A stretch of 64,000 nucleotides of DNA. Origin: Rhodococcus koreensis. GTDB taxonomy: Bacteria > Actinomycetota > Actinomycetes > Mycobacteriales > Mycobacteriaceae. Positions 33,144 through 42,068 of the stretch are shown here, one piece after another. The position numbers and the translations under genes were made by a program. Position 1 is the first letter of the stretch. Each line of letters opens with the position of its first letter. The stretch spans positions 4,712,001-4,776,000 of the forward strand of contig NZ_FNSV01000005.1 of the NCBI RefSeq assembly GCF_900105905.1. Direction: 5' to 3'. The notes beneath the pieces are model-generated. The model searched no databases. It worked only from the letters and a program-made list of their open reading frames with translations, and had not been told where the DNA came from.

Positions 33144-34601
33144 ATGCGCACCGGAGCCGACTACCTGGCCTCCCTGAACGACGGGCGAGTCGTGCTCGTC
33201 GACGGGGAGAAGATCGACGACGTCACCACCCATCCGGCCTTCGCGCCCGTGACCCGGACCATGGCGGAGATGTTCGACCTCGCCGCGGACGAGGCCAACG
33301 GCATGCAGTACGTCGCCCCCGAAACCGGGAACCCGGCCAATCGGGTGTTCTCGATTCCGCGGTCGCGGGAGGAACTCGCGCAGCGACGGGAGGCGATCGA
33401 GCGGTGGGCGCGGCACACGCACGGCTGGATCGGCCGCAGCCCCGACCACGTGGGGACGTTCCTGGCCGCGTTCGCGGCGCATCCCGAGGTGTTCGCCGCC
33501 GAGGGTGACCACGATTTCGGGGCGAACGTCTCCGCGTTGTACCGGCGCCTGCTCGACGAGAACCTCTACGTCTCGTACGCGATCATCCCGCCACAGGTCT
33601 CCCGCGCGACGACGGCGTCGGGCTGGGAGGGCGAATACCTGCAGGCCGGCGTGGTCGAGGAGACCCCGGAGGGTCTGGTCATCCGCGGTTCGCAGATGCT
33701 TGCCACCGGCGGCGCGATCGCCGACGAAATCTTCGTCTCGTGCATCAAACCGCTCGGCCCGGACGACAAGGACTTCGCCGTCGGCTTCGTCGTCCCGGCC
33801 AACGCCCCCGGCCTCAAGCAGTACGTCCGGCGCCCGTACATCCCGGCCGCGACGAGCTCGTTCGACTACCCCCTGACCTGCCGCTACGACGAGCCCGACT
33901 CGCTCCTCGTCTTCGACGACGTCCTCGTGCCGTGGGATCGGGTGTTCGTCGACCGCGACACCACCGGTGTCCGCCGGCAGTTCTTCGAGACGGGCGCACA
34001 CGTTCTCGGCAACTGGCAGGCGCAGATCCGGTTCGCGACGAAGCTGGAATTCATCGCCGGCGTCGCGCGTCGCGTCACCCAGGTCAACGGCGTCGACAAG
34101 ATCCCCAGCGTGCAGGAAAAGCTCGGCGAACTCGCCGCGCTCGTCAGCGGGGTCCGGTCCGCGGTGCTGGCCGCCGAATACACCGCCGAGCCGGATTCGG
34201 CGGGGATGTGGCTGCCGGGCAGGCAGGCCCTGTACGGGTCGATGGGCCTGCAGTCGGAGATCTACCCGCGGGTGATCGCGATCCTGCGTGACCTCGTCGG
34301 CGGCGGCGTGCTGCAACTCCCGTCGAGCGTCAAGGACCTCACCAGCCCGCTGACGTCCCGCGACATCGAACACTACGTCCAGTCCCCCGGTGTGCCGTCC
34401 GAGGAACGCATCAAACTCTTCAAACTGGCCTGGGACATCATCGGCTCCGAATTCGCCGGACGACACCAGCAGTACGAAATGTTCTACGCCGGCGCCCCCT
34501 TCGTGGTGAAGGGCGCGTACACGTACCGCAACTACGACTACGACAGCGCCGTCGCGGCAGTGCAGCAGTTCACCGACGGATACAAAGCGGAAAGCGAGTA
34601 A
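33144..34601 (+). CDS. HpaB-type flavin-dependent monooxygenase (large component)
   Basis: 485 residues across the N-terminal and central acyl-CoA-dehydrogenase-like domains of the 4-hydroxyphenylacetate 3-hydroxylase family. MRTGADYLASLNDGR opens it; GDHDFGANVSALYRRLLDEN, FDDVLVPWDRVFVDRD and the C-terminal HHQ-like FAGRHQQYEMFY blocks are typical. Such enzymes use FADH2 from a separate reductase to hydroxylate phenols or some N-heteroaromatics. The reductase is encoded three genes on (34963-35487). Confidence 0.9.
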   Translation: MRTGADYLASLNDGRVVLVDGEKIDDVTTHPAFAPVTRTMAEMFDLAADEANGMQYVAPETGNPANRVFSIPRSREELAQRREAIERWARHTHGWIGRSPDHVGTFLAAFAAHPEVFAAEGDHDFGANVSALYRRLLDENLYVSYAIIPPQVSRATTASGWEGEYLQAGVVEETPEGLVIRGSQMLATGGAIADEIFVSCIKPLGPDDKDFAVGFVVPANAPGLKQYVRRPYIPAATSSFDYPLTCRYDEPDSLLVFDDVLVPWDRVFVDRDTTGVRRQFFETGAHVLGNWQAQIRFATKLEFIAGVARRVTQVNGVDKIPSVQEKLGELAALVSGVRSAVLAAEYTAEPDSAGMWLPGRQALYGSMGLQSEIYPRVIAILRDLVGGGVLQLPSSVKDLTSPLTSRDIEHYVQSPGVPSEERIKLFKLAWDIIGSEFAGRHQQYEMFYAGAPFVVKGAYTYRNYDYDSAVAAVQQFTDGYKAESE

Positions 34602-34607
34602 CCCCTC

Positions 34608-34955
34608 ATGGCCAAGCCCGAATTCGAATTCTTCCCGGTCACCGACGTCGAGTGGACCGTGTGTCCGGGTGACGATCCGAAGATCACCGAACGTATCCTC
34701 GCCAAGGACCCCGAAGGCAACGTCGCCACCCGGATCCTGCGCTACGAACCCGGCGCCGACTCCACCCCCATGGGCGTGCAGAAGCACGATTTCTGGGAGG
34801 AGGTCTACATCCTCGAGGGATCGTTCACGGACCTCACCCTCGGCGAGACGTTCACCGCCGGAATGTACGCGTGCCGGCCGCCGGGCATGCCCCACGGTCC
34901 CTGGAGCACGGACGAAGGTGTCGTCACCTTCGAAGTCCGGTACCACAGTAAGTAG
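34608..34955 (+). CDS. Small cupin protein
   Basis: 115 residues, one cupin domain of ChrR/anti-sigma-like type. KHDFWEEVYILEGSFTD and GMYACRPPGMPHGPW correspond to cupin motifs 1 and 2, with metal-ligand candidates His/Glu and His. It lies between the monooxygenase and reductase genes. It could be a ring-cleavage or isomerising cupin, or a chaperone-like accessory; no direct evidence distinguishes these. Confidence 0.8.
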   Translation: MAKPEFEFFPVTDVEWTVCPGDDPKITERILAKDPEGNVATRILRYEPGADSTPMGVQKHDFWEEVYILEGSFTDLTLGETFTAGMYACRPPGMPHGPWSTDEGVVTFEVRYHSK

Positions 34956-34962
34956 GCCCGCG

Positions 34963-35487
34963 ATGACCCTTCCGGCATTCCACGCCCCCACCCCCACGGA
35001 CATGCGGCGCAGCATGGGCCGGTTCACCACCGGGGTCGCCGTCGTCAGCGCCGACGACGGGGACGGCGACCCCAGCGCCATGACGATCAGCTCCCTGACC
35101 TCGATCAGCCTGGACCCGGCGATCCTGCTCGTCTCGCTCACCCACGGCTCCCGCACCACCGAGGCCGTGGAGGCCGCGGGCTCGTTCGCCGTCTCGATCC
35201 TCGGGTCCCGCCAGGAAGCACTCGCCCGGCGGTTCGCCACCCGCGGCGGCGCCCGATTCGACGATCTGCCCTGCGATCGCAGCCGCTCGGGCCTGCCGCT
35301 GATCAAAGACGCTCTGGCCCAACTCGAATGCAGGATCCACAGCGCCCACGACATCGGCGACCACCGCGTCTTCTACGGTGAAGTCACCGACATGCGCTGC
35401 CGCGAAGGAACCGGCCTGGTGTTCTATTCGGGGCGGTTCGGCGACTTCCACGACTTCGGCCACGACGAGGTCCCCTGGTTGTTCTGA
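34963..35487 (+). CDS. Flavin reductase (HpaC-like)
   Basis: 174 residues of the flavin-reductase split-barrel fold. MRRSMGRFTTGVAVVSAD and SAMTISSLTSISLDPAILLVSL are the FMN/FAD-binding blocks, with RVFYGEVTDMR and the closing DFHDFGHDE. It supplies reduced flavin to the HpaB-type oxygenase two genes upstream. Last gene of the operon; a hairpin follows. Confidence 0.9.
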   Translation: MTLPAFHAPTPTDMRRSMGRFTTGVAVVSADDGDGDPSAMTISSLTSISLDPAILLVSLTHGSRTTEAVEAAGSFAVSILGSRQEALARRFATRGGARFDDLPCDRSRSGLPLIKDALAQLECRIHSAHDIGDHRVFYGEVTDMRCREGTGLVFYSGRFGDFHDFGHDEVPWLF

Positions 35488-35508
35488 TCGGCCCGCCGCG
35501 GACCTGCT

Positions 35509-35538
35509 CGCCGGCGCATCACTTGTGGTGCGCCGGCG
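35509..35538 (+). terminator. Hairpin after the HpaB/HpaC-type operon
   Basis: CGCCGGCGCATC (35509-35520) pairs with 35527-35538 with one G-U pair and a 6-nt loop, 21 bp after the flavin reductase stop. Confidence 0.65.
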
Positions 35539-35556
35539 ATCGGCGTTGCACCGAAA

Positions 35557-35676
35557 TTGTGCAACAATAGTGCACGTCAGCACGGACCTGATCGACTCAG
35601 GAAGGGAAGATCTTCATGCCCCCGAACTGCGTTCGCATCGAGCGCTCGACACGGTACGTTCGATGTTGTTGTACAA
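35557..35676. promoter_or_regulatory. Two GntR-type sites before the second GntR gene
   Basis: TTGTGCAACAA (35557-35567) and TTGTTGTACAA (35666-35676; GTTGTACAAC within it is a perfect palindrome). The same TTGTTnnACAA pattern recurs in the divergent promoter near 44.2-44.3 kb. Confidence 0.55.
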
Positions 35677-35739
35677 CCTGACGGGTGAGGCTCCGATGAC
35701 GACGCTGCCCACTCGTCCCGGCGAGTCAGGTGACACACG

Positions 35740-36459
35740 ATGGTGCTAGCTGCGGGCGCAGACCCGGACAACGAGGGCGGCCCCGATTCGGGCGCCAACC
35801 GGACGCTGCAGGCGTATCACGATCTGCGCGCCCTGATCCTCTCCGGTCATTACGAACCGGACTCCCGCCTCACCGAGTCGGGACTCACCACCCAACTCCA
35901 GGTCTCACGGGGGACGATCCGTTCGGTGCTGGCACGCCTCGCCCAAGAGGGCTATGTCACCACCGAGGCGAACCGGAGCGCTCGCACCCGCTCGTTCTCG
36001 GTGGACGAGGCGATCGAAATTCTCGAGACCCGCGCGGTCCTGGAGTCGGCGCTGGCAGCGAAGGCCGCCGAACGCGCCACCGAGGCGGACATCGCCGCGA
36101 TGACCGAGACCTGTAAGCGCATGTGGGACTTGCAGGTACCGGGCGGGCGCGAGGAATACTGGAATCTCAACCGCAAGTTTCACGAACAGGTCAAGCGGGC
36201 GGCACGGCAGGCCACACTCACCAGGTTCGTCGACAGCCTGCTCTATCCGCTCGTCATGCAGCAGTACCGCGACGCGGACCGTCGCGCGAACCCACGCACC
36301 GACTCCGTCAGGGAGCACGAGGCCATCCTCGCGGCGATCGTCACGCACAACCCGGAATCCGCCGCCGCGGCGATGCGGCATCACCTGTCTTCGGCCCGGC
36401 GAGCGCTTCAGCTGAACTTCCCGACGTCGGACGACCAGCGGGATCTGCGGAAAGGATGA
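35740..36459 (+). CDS. GntR family regulator, FCD type, upstream of rifampicin monooxygenase
   Basis: 239 residues. The first about 20 residues are Asp/Gly rich; HTH is LTESGLTTQLQVSRGTIRSVLARLAQEGYV (about residues 45-74); the FCD domain has NRKFHEQVKRAAR, VREHEAIL and MRHHLS. It lies 10 bp before the rox-like gene and is probably co-transcribed. Its own promoter carries two TTGTT-type palindromes that resemble three sites at 44.1-44.3 kb, so it may also control the divergent aromatic-acid operons. Confidence 0.87.
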   Translation: MVLAAGADPDNEGGPDSGANRTLQAYHDLRALILSGHYEPDSRLTESGLTTQLQVSRGTIRSVLARLAQEGYVTTEANRSARTRSFSVDEAIEILETRAVLESALAAKAAERATEADIAAMTETCKRMWDLQVPGGREEYWNLNRKFHEQVKRAARQATLTRFVDSLLYPLVMQQYRDADRRANPRTDSVREHEAILAAIVTHNPESAAAAMRHHLSSARRALQLNFPTSDDQRDLRKG

Positions 36460-36469
36460 ACGGGGCTTC

Positions 36470-37909
36470 ATGACTGATGTGATCATCGCCGGCGGCGGAC
36501 CGACCGGCATGATGCTGGCCGCCGAATTGCGACTGCACGATGTGGACGTGCTGGTGCTGGAGAAGGAGGTCGAGCCGAACGAACAGGTCCGTTCGCTCGG
36601 CCTGCACGTGCGCAGCATCGAGATCCTGGATCAGCGCGGGCTGCTCGAACGGTTCCTCGAGCAGGGCACGCAGTACCCGGGTGGCGGTCGCTTCGCCGGC
36701 ATCGACAAACCGTGGCCCGAACATCTGGACACCGCGCACGCCTACATCCTCGGCATCCCCCAGCCGGTCACCGACCGGCTGCTGGCCGAGCACGCCGCCG
36801 AACTCGGTGCCGACATCCGGCGCGGCTGCGAACTGGTCGGCCTGAGCCAGGACGCCGACGGGGTGACCGTCGAACTCGCCGAGGCGGGGTCGCTCGGCAA
36901 GCAGGTGCGTGCGCGTTACCTCGTCGGCTGCGACGGCGGCCGCAGCACGGTCCGCAAGCTGCTCGGCGTCGGATTCCCCGGCGAACCCGCCAAGGTCGAG
37001 TGGCTACGGGGTGAGATGGAGGTGATCACTCCGCCGGAGGAACTGTCCGCCATCGTTGCCGAGGTCCGCAAGACCCACAAGGGGTTCGGCGTCGGTCCCG
37101 CCGGGAACGGCCTGTACGGGGTCGTCGTCCCCGCCGAGAGCGTCACCGAGGACAGCACCGTCCCCCCGACGCTCGAGGAGGTCGAGCGGCAGCTGCGAGC
37201 GTTCGCCGGCACCGACTTCGGTGTCCACTCACCACGCTGGCTCTCCCGCTTCGGCGACGCCACCCGTCAGGCCGAGCGCTACCGGGCCGGACGGGTGTTC
37301 CTGGCGGGCGACGCCGCGCACGTGCACCCACCGCTGGGAGGACAGGGCCTCAACCTCGGGATCCAGGACGCCTTCAACCTGGGCTGGAAACTGGCCGCCG
37401 AGATCAACGGCTGGGCACCGGTCGATCTGCTGGACAGCTACCACTCCGAACGGCACCCGGTGGGCGCCGACGTACTGAACAACACCCGCGCGCAGAGCGA
37501 ACTCATGTCCACCGAACCGGGCCCCCAAGCTGTGCGCCGGCTGGTGACGGAGCTGATGGACTTCGAGGTCGTCAGCCGGTACCTGATGGAAAAGGTCACC
37601 GCCATCGGGATCCGCTACGACTTCGGCGACGGGCACGAACTGCTCGGCAAACGGCTCCGGGACATCGGTCTCGGGAGCGGGCGCCTGTACGAACAGATGC
37701 ACCATGGCCGCGGACTTCTGCTCGACCGGACCGGCCGGCTCTCGGTCGACGGCTGGGCGGATCGGGTCGACTCCGTCGCGGATGCCGACGCCGAGTTGGG
37801 CGTGCCTGCCGTGTTACTCCGTCCGGACGGCCACGTCGCCTGGGCCGGCGACGACCAGGCGGGACTCGACAAGCAACTGTCGCGGTGGTTCGGCGCTCCC
37901 GTCAGCTGA
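36470..37909 (+). CDS. rox: FAD-dependent rifampicin monooxygenase (Rox/RIFMO type)
   Basis: 479 residues of the class A flavoprotein monooxygenase fold: IIAGGGPTGMMLA (FAD dinucleotide motif), GCDGGRSTVRKLLG (DG motif) and LAGDAAHVHPPLGGQGLN (second FAD motif), then a C-terminal thioredoxin-like domain. The HVRSIEILDQRGLLERFLEQG and STEPGPQAVRRLV blocks match, from memory, Nocardia/Rhodococcus rifampicin monooxygenases closely along the whole length. These enzymes linearise and inactivate rifamycins. No rifamycin-associated inverted element was recognised upstream. Other aromatic hydroxylases share the fold, so function needs testing. Confidence 0.85.
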   Translation: MTDVIIAGGGPTGMMLAAELRLHDVDVLVLEKEVEPNEQVRSLGLHVRSIEILDQRGLLERFLEQGTQYPGGGRFAGIDKPWPEHLDTAHAYILGIPQPVTDRLLAEHAAELGADIRRGCELVGLSQDADGVTVELAEAGSLGKQVRARYLVGCDGGRSTVRKLLGVGFPGEPAKVEWLRGEMEVITPPEELSAIVAEVRKTHKGFGVGPAGNGLYGVVVPAESVTEDSTVPPTLEEVERQLRAFAGTDFGVHSPRWLSRFGDATRQAERYRAGRVFLAGDAAHVHPPLGGQGLNLGIQDAFNLGWKLAAEINGWAPVDLLDSYHSERHPVGADVLNNTRAQSELMSTEPGPQAVRRLVTELMDFEVVSRYLMEKVTAIGIRYDFGDGHELLGKRLRDIGLGSGRLYEQMHHGRGLLLDRTGRLSVDGWADRVDSVADADAELGVPAVLLRPDGHVAWAGDDQAGLDKQLSRWFGAPVS

Positions 37910-37917
37910 GCACTGGC

Positions 37918-37954
37918 GGTGAGGACCTCCTCCATTCGTGAGGAGGTCCTCACC
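37918..37954. terminator. Bidirectional perfect hairpin after rox
   Basis: 15-bp perfect stem (37918-37932 with 37940-37954) and a 7-nt loop between the convergent rox and ABC ATPase genes. Confidence 0.8.
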
Positions 37955-37995
37955 GACTCAGAACGACACGCCGGCCGCCCGCTCCCACGCGGCGG

Positions 37996-39150
37996 TTACG
38001 ACCACAGCGCGACCGTCCATGCCGGGTCCAGGACGACGGTCACGTCGTCGCCCGGGCGAGCACGGAGGTGCGCGTCGGCGTGCGCGCGGAGCGACACGTC
38101 CCCGACGGTCACGACCATCTCCTGGCGGTCGCCGAGATACTCGGTGGTCACGATGCGCCCCGGGAATCGGTTGGGACCGTGAGTTTCCCGCTCCTCGGGG
38201 ATGATGCGGATGTTTTCGGGCCGGATGCACACGAACATTTCCTGGCCGGGGGTGGGCGGGGTGGATGGGGTGGTGAAACGCTCGCACCGCACCACCCCGA
38301 CGGTCGTCTTGGCGTCGACGACGCGGTCGCCGGAGCCCGCCGGCCGGTCGAGCACTCCGGGGATGAGGTTGGCGCTGCCGACGAAGTCGGCCACGAACCG
38401 TGTCGCGGGCGAATCGTAGATCTCGCTCGGTGATCCGATCTGTTCGATCCGACCACGATTCATGACGACGATCGTGTCGGACATGGCCAGGGCCTCACCC
38501 TGGTCGTGCGTTACGTAGATGGTGGTGACGCCGAACTTCTGCTGGAACGAGCGCAACTCGGCGCGCAGCTGTGAGCGCAGCTTGGCGTCCAGGTTGGACA
38601 GCGGTTCGTCCAGCAGCAGGACCTCCGGCTCGCACAGCAGGGCGCGGGCCAGCGCCAGCCGCTGCTGCTGGCCGCCGCTGAGCTGGGTGGACCATCGGTC
38701 CGCGTACTCCGACAGGCCCACCTGTTCGAGCATCGTTCGGACGCGACGCTCCCGCTCGGCGCGAGGGTACGTCTTCCGGCCGTACTGCAGGGGAAACGCG
38801 GCGTTGTCGAACACCTTCATGTGCGGCCAGATCCCGTAGGACTGCGGCACCATCGCGATCGGCCGGACGTCGGGAGACACGTCGCGCCCCGCCGCGGCCG
38901 AGAAAACGGCCTGGCCGTTCATCCAGATCTCGCCGCTGTCGGCGGTCTCCAGTCCGGCGAGACAGCGGAGGGTGGTCGTCTTGCCGCACCCACTGGGCCC
39001 GAGCAGGGTGAAGAAGCTGTTCTGCGGCACGGAGAAGCTGACATCGTCGATGACGCGGGTCACCTCGCCGCTGTGCGGGCGGGTGAAGTGTTTCTGCAGG
39101 CCGGAGATCTGCACGGAATGGTCGGAACCAACGAGGGTTTTCATGTTCAC
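37996..39150 (-). CDS. ABC transporter ATP-binding protein (Fbp/Pot-like)
   Basis: 384 residues from GTG 39150 (ATG 39144 equally possible; GAGGTG precedes both). Walker A GPSGCGKTTT (about residues 52-61), Q-loop VPQSYGIWPHM, signature LSGGQQQR, Walker B LLLDEPLSNLD and the H-loop VTHDQ are intact, and a C-terminal TOBE domain follows. This is the FbpC/PotA type of importer ATPase. It is the last gene of a five-gene leftward operon and serves the fused permease immediately upstream. Confidence 0.92.
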   Translation of the reverse strand: MNMKTLVGSDHSVQISGLQKHFTRPHSGEVTRVIDDVSFSVPQNSFFTLLGPSGCGKTTTLRCLAGLETADSGEIWMNGQAVFSAAAGRDVSPDVRPIAMVPQSYGIWPHMKVFDNAAFPLQYGRKTYPRAERERRVRTMLEQVGLSEYADRWSTQLSGGQQQRLALARALLCEPEVLLLDEPLSNLDAKLRSQLRAELRSFQQKFGVTTIYVTHDQGEALAMSDTIVVMNRGRIEQIGSPSEIYDSPATRFVADFVGSANLIPGVLDRPAGSGDRVVDAKTTVGVVRCERFTTPSTPPTPGQEMFVCIRPENIRIIPEERETHGPNRFPGRIVTTEYLGDRQEMVVTVGDVSLRAHADAHLRARPGDDVTVVLDPAWTVALWS

Positions 39151-39156
39151 GGCACC

Positions 39157-40929
39157 TCAGATGTGTTGTTGGAAGCCACGGCGGTTGACCCACCAGACGG
39201 AGACGGCGGACAGGGCGAGCAGGAGGACCGCGAGGGCGCTGGCCTCGGGATAGTTCGCGCTTTCACCGATCATGTCCCACAGCAGCACCACGACGGTGCG
39301 GTTGTCGGAACTGGACAGCAGCAGCGCGATCGGGAGTTCGCCCAGGGAGTTGGCGAACACCCACAGCCACGTGCTCGACACCGCGGGAGCGACGAGCGGG
39401 AAGACCACCCGGCGCAGCACGACGGCGTTGGACGCCCCGCTGACGCGGCCCACCTCTTCGAGTCCCTTGTCGAGTTGCAACAGTGCCGTCTGAATCATGC
39501 GTGATCCGCGTGGGATGTAGCGGGTGGTGAACGCGATGATGATGATCCAGATCGTGCCGTAGATCGGGATGGGCAGGTACAGGTACAGGAACAGCACAGC
39601 CATGCCGAGCACGACGCTGGGGATGGCGAAGACCAGGAAGGACAGATCGAACAGGCCCCTGCCGAGGCGCCCGGCGCGGGTCGAGGCCAGTGCCAGCCAC
39701 AGGGCGAACCCGGCGGTCAGCGTCGCCGTGATCAGGCTGATCACCAGGGTGTTGACGACGGCGTGCGTCAGGTTCGGGTTGGTGAAGATCGCGCCGTAGT
39801 TGGCGAGGCTGAGCGCACCCAGGTTGTCGAAGTTGATCGGCTGCAGGTACGGGGTCAGGCTCGTCCAGACCAGGGTCAGGATGGGCACGATGATCGCGAC
39901 GAGAACGTAGAACGAGACGATGCCGGCGACCGGGATGCGCCACCGCCCCAGCCGCACCGGTGTGGACCGGTACCCCTTGCCGCCCACCACCTGGAATCGG
40001 TGGGACTCGCGGGTCTGACGCCGGTAGACGGCGATCATCACGAGGGACAGCAGGACGAGCATGATGCCGTAGGCACTGGCCTGGCCGTAGTTGGCAAGAC
40101 CCGACGGCGGCTGCAGGGACGCCTGGATGAGGCTGCTGAACACGAAGATCTGGTCCGGCATTCCGAGGATGGCCGGGATCGCGAACTCCTCGAGCGCAAT
40201 GACGACGAGCAGCATGCTGGCCGCGGAGATCCCCGGCATCGTCAGCGGCAGAACCACTTTGCGGGTTCGCGTCCACCAGCCTGCACCCGACGTGGCCGCG
40301 GCCTCCTCGAATTCGAGGTTGAGCCGGGCGAACGTCGGCGCGAGCATGATGTACATGCCCGGGACACCGAAGATGCCGGCCACCAGGATCATGCCCGGCA
40401 GCGAGTAGATGTCGATCGAGAGCCCGAAGACCCGCTCGATGACGATGGCGATGGGGCCGTTGGTGGGGTTGGCCGCCAGGACCCACGCCACCGCCATGAC
40501 CGTGGCAGGCACGGCCATGGGGGCCAGCGTGCTCGGCGCGAGGAAACGGCGTCCCGGAATGTCGGTCCGCTCGAACAGGTAGGCCAGGCTGACGCTGACA
40601 ACCAATGCCAGCGACACGGTGCCGACCACGAAGACGAACGAGTTGAGCGCGACGTCGACCAGGCGTTTCGAGGAGAAGATCGCGGTGAAGTTGTCGAGCG
40701 TGAACCCGGGGACCTGGAAGGGCAGCTTCGTCTCGCTGTCCTTGAGGCTGCTGAACAACAGCATTCCCAGGGGGAAGAGCATGAGATAGGCGACGATCGC
40801 GCCGATGGCGATGTTGACGCCGACCAGGACGCGGTCCCGGCGCTTGGGGTGGTGTACGTCGGCGGGCTGAGGGCGTACGTCGTCGGGTCGAGGGCGTACG
40901 CCGGTGGAGAGCTGGGTGCCGGACTGCAT
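39157..40929 (-). CDS. ABC transporter permease, two fused permease domains
   Basis: 590 residues with about 12 TM segments and two binding-protein-dependent permease domains, each with an EAA loop: FEEAAATSGAGWWTRTRKVVLP (about residues 210-230) and LEEVGRVSGASNAVVLRRVVFP near residue 500. Such fusions are typical of Fe3+/FbpB- and 2-aminoethylphosphonate-type importers. ATG 40929 is preferred with GGAG upstream. The N-terminal tail has a short RPxxDDVRPxPADV repeat coming from three near-copies of a 20-bp unit at about 40852-40912. Confidence 0.9.
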   Translation of the reverse strand: MQSGTQLSTGVRPRPDDVRPQPADVHHPKRRDRVLVGVNIAIGAIVAYLMLFPLGMLLFSSLKDSETKLPFQVPGFTLDNFTAIFSSKRLVDVALNSFVFVVGTVSLALVVSVSLAYLFERTDIPGRRFLAPSTLAPMAVPATVMAVAWVLAANPTNGPIAIVIERVFGLSIDIYSLPGMILVAGIFGVPGMYIMLAPTFARLNLEFEEAAATSGAGWWTRTRKVVLPLTMPGISAASMLLVVIALEEFAIPAILGMPDQIFVFSSLIQASLQPPSGLANYGQASAYGIMLVLLSLVMIAVYRRQTRESHRFQVVGGKGYRSTPVRLGRWRIPVAGIVSFYVLVAIIVPILTLVWTSLTPYLQPINFDNLGALSLANYGAIFTNPNLTHAVVNTLVISLITATLTAGFALWLALASTRAGRLGRGLFDLSFLVFAIPSVVLGMAVLFLYLYLPIPIYGTIWIIIIAFTTRYIPRGSRMIQTALLQLDKGLEEVGRVSGASNAVVLRRVVFPLVAPAVSSTWLWVFANSLGELPIALLLSSSDNRTVVVLLWDMIGESANYPEASALAVLLLALSAVSVWWVNRRGFQQHI

Positions 40930-41001
40930 CGCTGAAGTCTCCAAGGGTGAGGGGATAGAGTTTGCCGCCCGTCACGGGCAGCGGTGCGGCGGTGGGAGCC
41001 G

Positions 41002-42063
41002 TCAGTTGACGTTGGTGCCCAAGGCCTCTTCGACCTCGGGGAAGAAATCTGAGAACTGCTCGTACTGCGCGATGTCGGTCTCGCTGAACCATTCGACGCC
41101 GGCGTCACATAGGGCGCCGATGACACGGTTCGTGGCGGCGTCGGTGCAGTCCGTGTTGGTGGGAATGACAGAGTTGTACGTGCCGACCAATGCGGACTGG
41201 CCCTCTTCGGAGGCGAGGAAGGCGGTGAGCAGGCGACCCGCCGCCGGGTGCGGTGCACCGTCGGCCACGAACAGGTAGGACTTGTTGGCGTTCGTGGGGC
41301 CCACCGGTGCGACGGCGACCGGCGCGCCCTTCGACTCGTCCGCGAGCACGAGGTTGATGAGGTCGGTGCCGACCGGCGTCTGGCCGGACACGACGAGTGT
41401 GTGAGCCTGCGTCGTGTTTTCGGTGTAGTGGGGATTCAGCTCGGCCAGCCGGGACGCGTAGTCGAGACCGGCGTCGGCGCCGAGGGTGGGGTCCTGGGCC
41501 CACACGGTCATGAAGGACCCGCGCGACTCGACACTGAGTTTTCCGCCGTTCCATCGCGGATCGAGCAGGTCGTCCCAGCTCGCGGGCACATCGTTCGGGA
41601 CCAGGGCGTCGGTGTTGTAGGCCCAGACCTTCGGTACCGCCCACACGTAGACGAAGTCGTCGGCGAAGATCTGGTCGCTGGGCACCTCGTAGGATGCCCA
41701 GTCGACCTTCGCCGCCATGGACTGCGACGGCAAGACCGTGAGCCCACCTGCGTTGGACACATCGAACGTCACCCGGTCGGCGGCCTGCTCCACATTGAGC
41801 TGGGTGACCAGATCCGGAGCCTTCTTGTTCGTGTACCTGACCTCGATCCCTGGGAATTTCTTCTCGAACGCGTCGATCGCCGGCTTCATCTGAGCCTCCG
41901 GCTTCGGCGCGAACCAGACGACCTCCCCTTCGGCCTTGGCCGCCTGGTACAGCTCGTCGAGGTTCTTCGTGTCCGGAACAGGCGGCGGACCGCCGCAGGC
42001 GGTCAGGACGACGGCGACTGCCATGACCGAGGCCATGCAGAGCCTGCGCCGAAAGCGCTTCAT
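41002..42063 (-). CDS. ABC transporter extracellular substrate-binding lipoprotein
   Basis: 353 residues. The signal peptide MKRFRRRLCMASVMAVAVV ends in the lipobox LTAC (Cys about 23), so the protein is membrane-anchored outside the cell. The mature domain is a family-1 periplasmic binding fold (GEVVWFAPKPEAQMKPAIDA, then WAYNTDALVPNDVPASWDDLLDPRWNGG). FbpA-like proteins of this type bind iron, but also organic anions. Its operon partners are aromatic-acid enzymes, so a carboxylated substrate is more likely. Start ATG 42063; ATG 42075 directly abuts the GAAGGA site. Confidence 0.87.
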   Translation of the reverse strand: MKRFRRRLCMASVMAVAVVLTACGGPPPVPDTKNLDELYQAAKAEGEVVWFAPKPEAQMKPAIDAFEKKFPGIEVRYTNKKAPDLVTQLNVEQAADRVTFDVSNAGGLTVLPSQSMAAKVDWASYEVPSDQIFADDFVYVWAVPKVWAYNTDALVPNDVPASWDDLLDPRWNGGKLSVESRGSFMTVWAQDPTLGADAGLDYASRLAELNPHYTENTTQAHTLVVSGQTPVGTDLINLVLADESKGAPVAVAPVGPTNANKSYLFVADGAPHPAAGRLLTAFLASEEGQSALVGTYNSVIPTNTDCTDAATNRVIGALCDAGVEWFSETDIAQYEQFSDFFPEVEEALGTNVN

Positions 42064-42068
42064 AGCGA

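Noticed and set aside
35488..35740. Search for a rifamycin-associated element before the GntR-rox unit
   Set aside because: Only the terminator hairpin and the TTGTT-type sites were found; no GGGGCTT-type palindrome is present.
40852..40912. Three near-copies of a 20-bp unit in the permease gene start, considered as a regulatory repeat or CRISPR-like array
   Set aside because: It is inside the coding frame, has no spacers and simply encodes a short polar repeat in the permease N-terminus.
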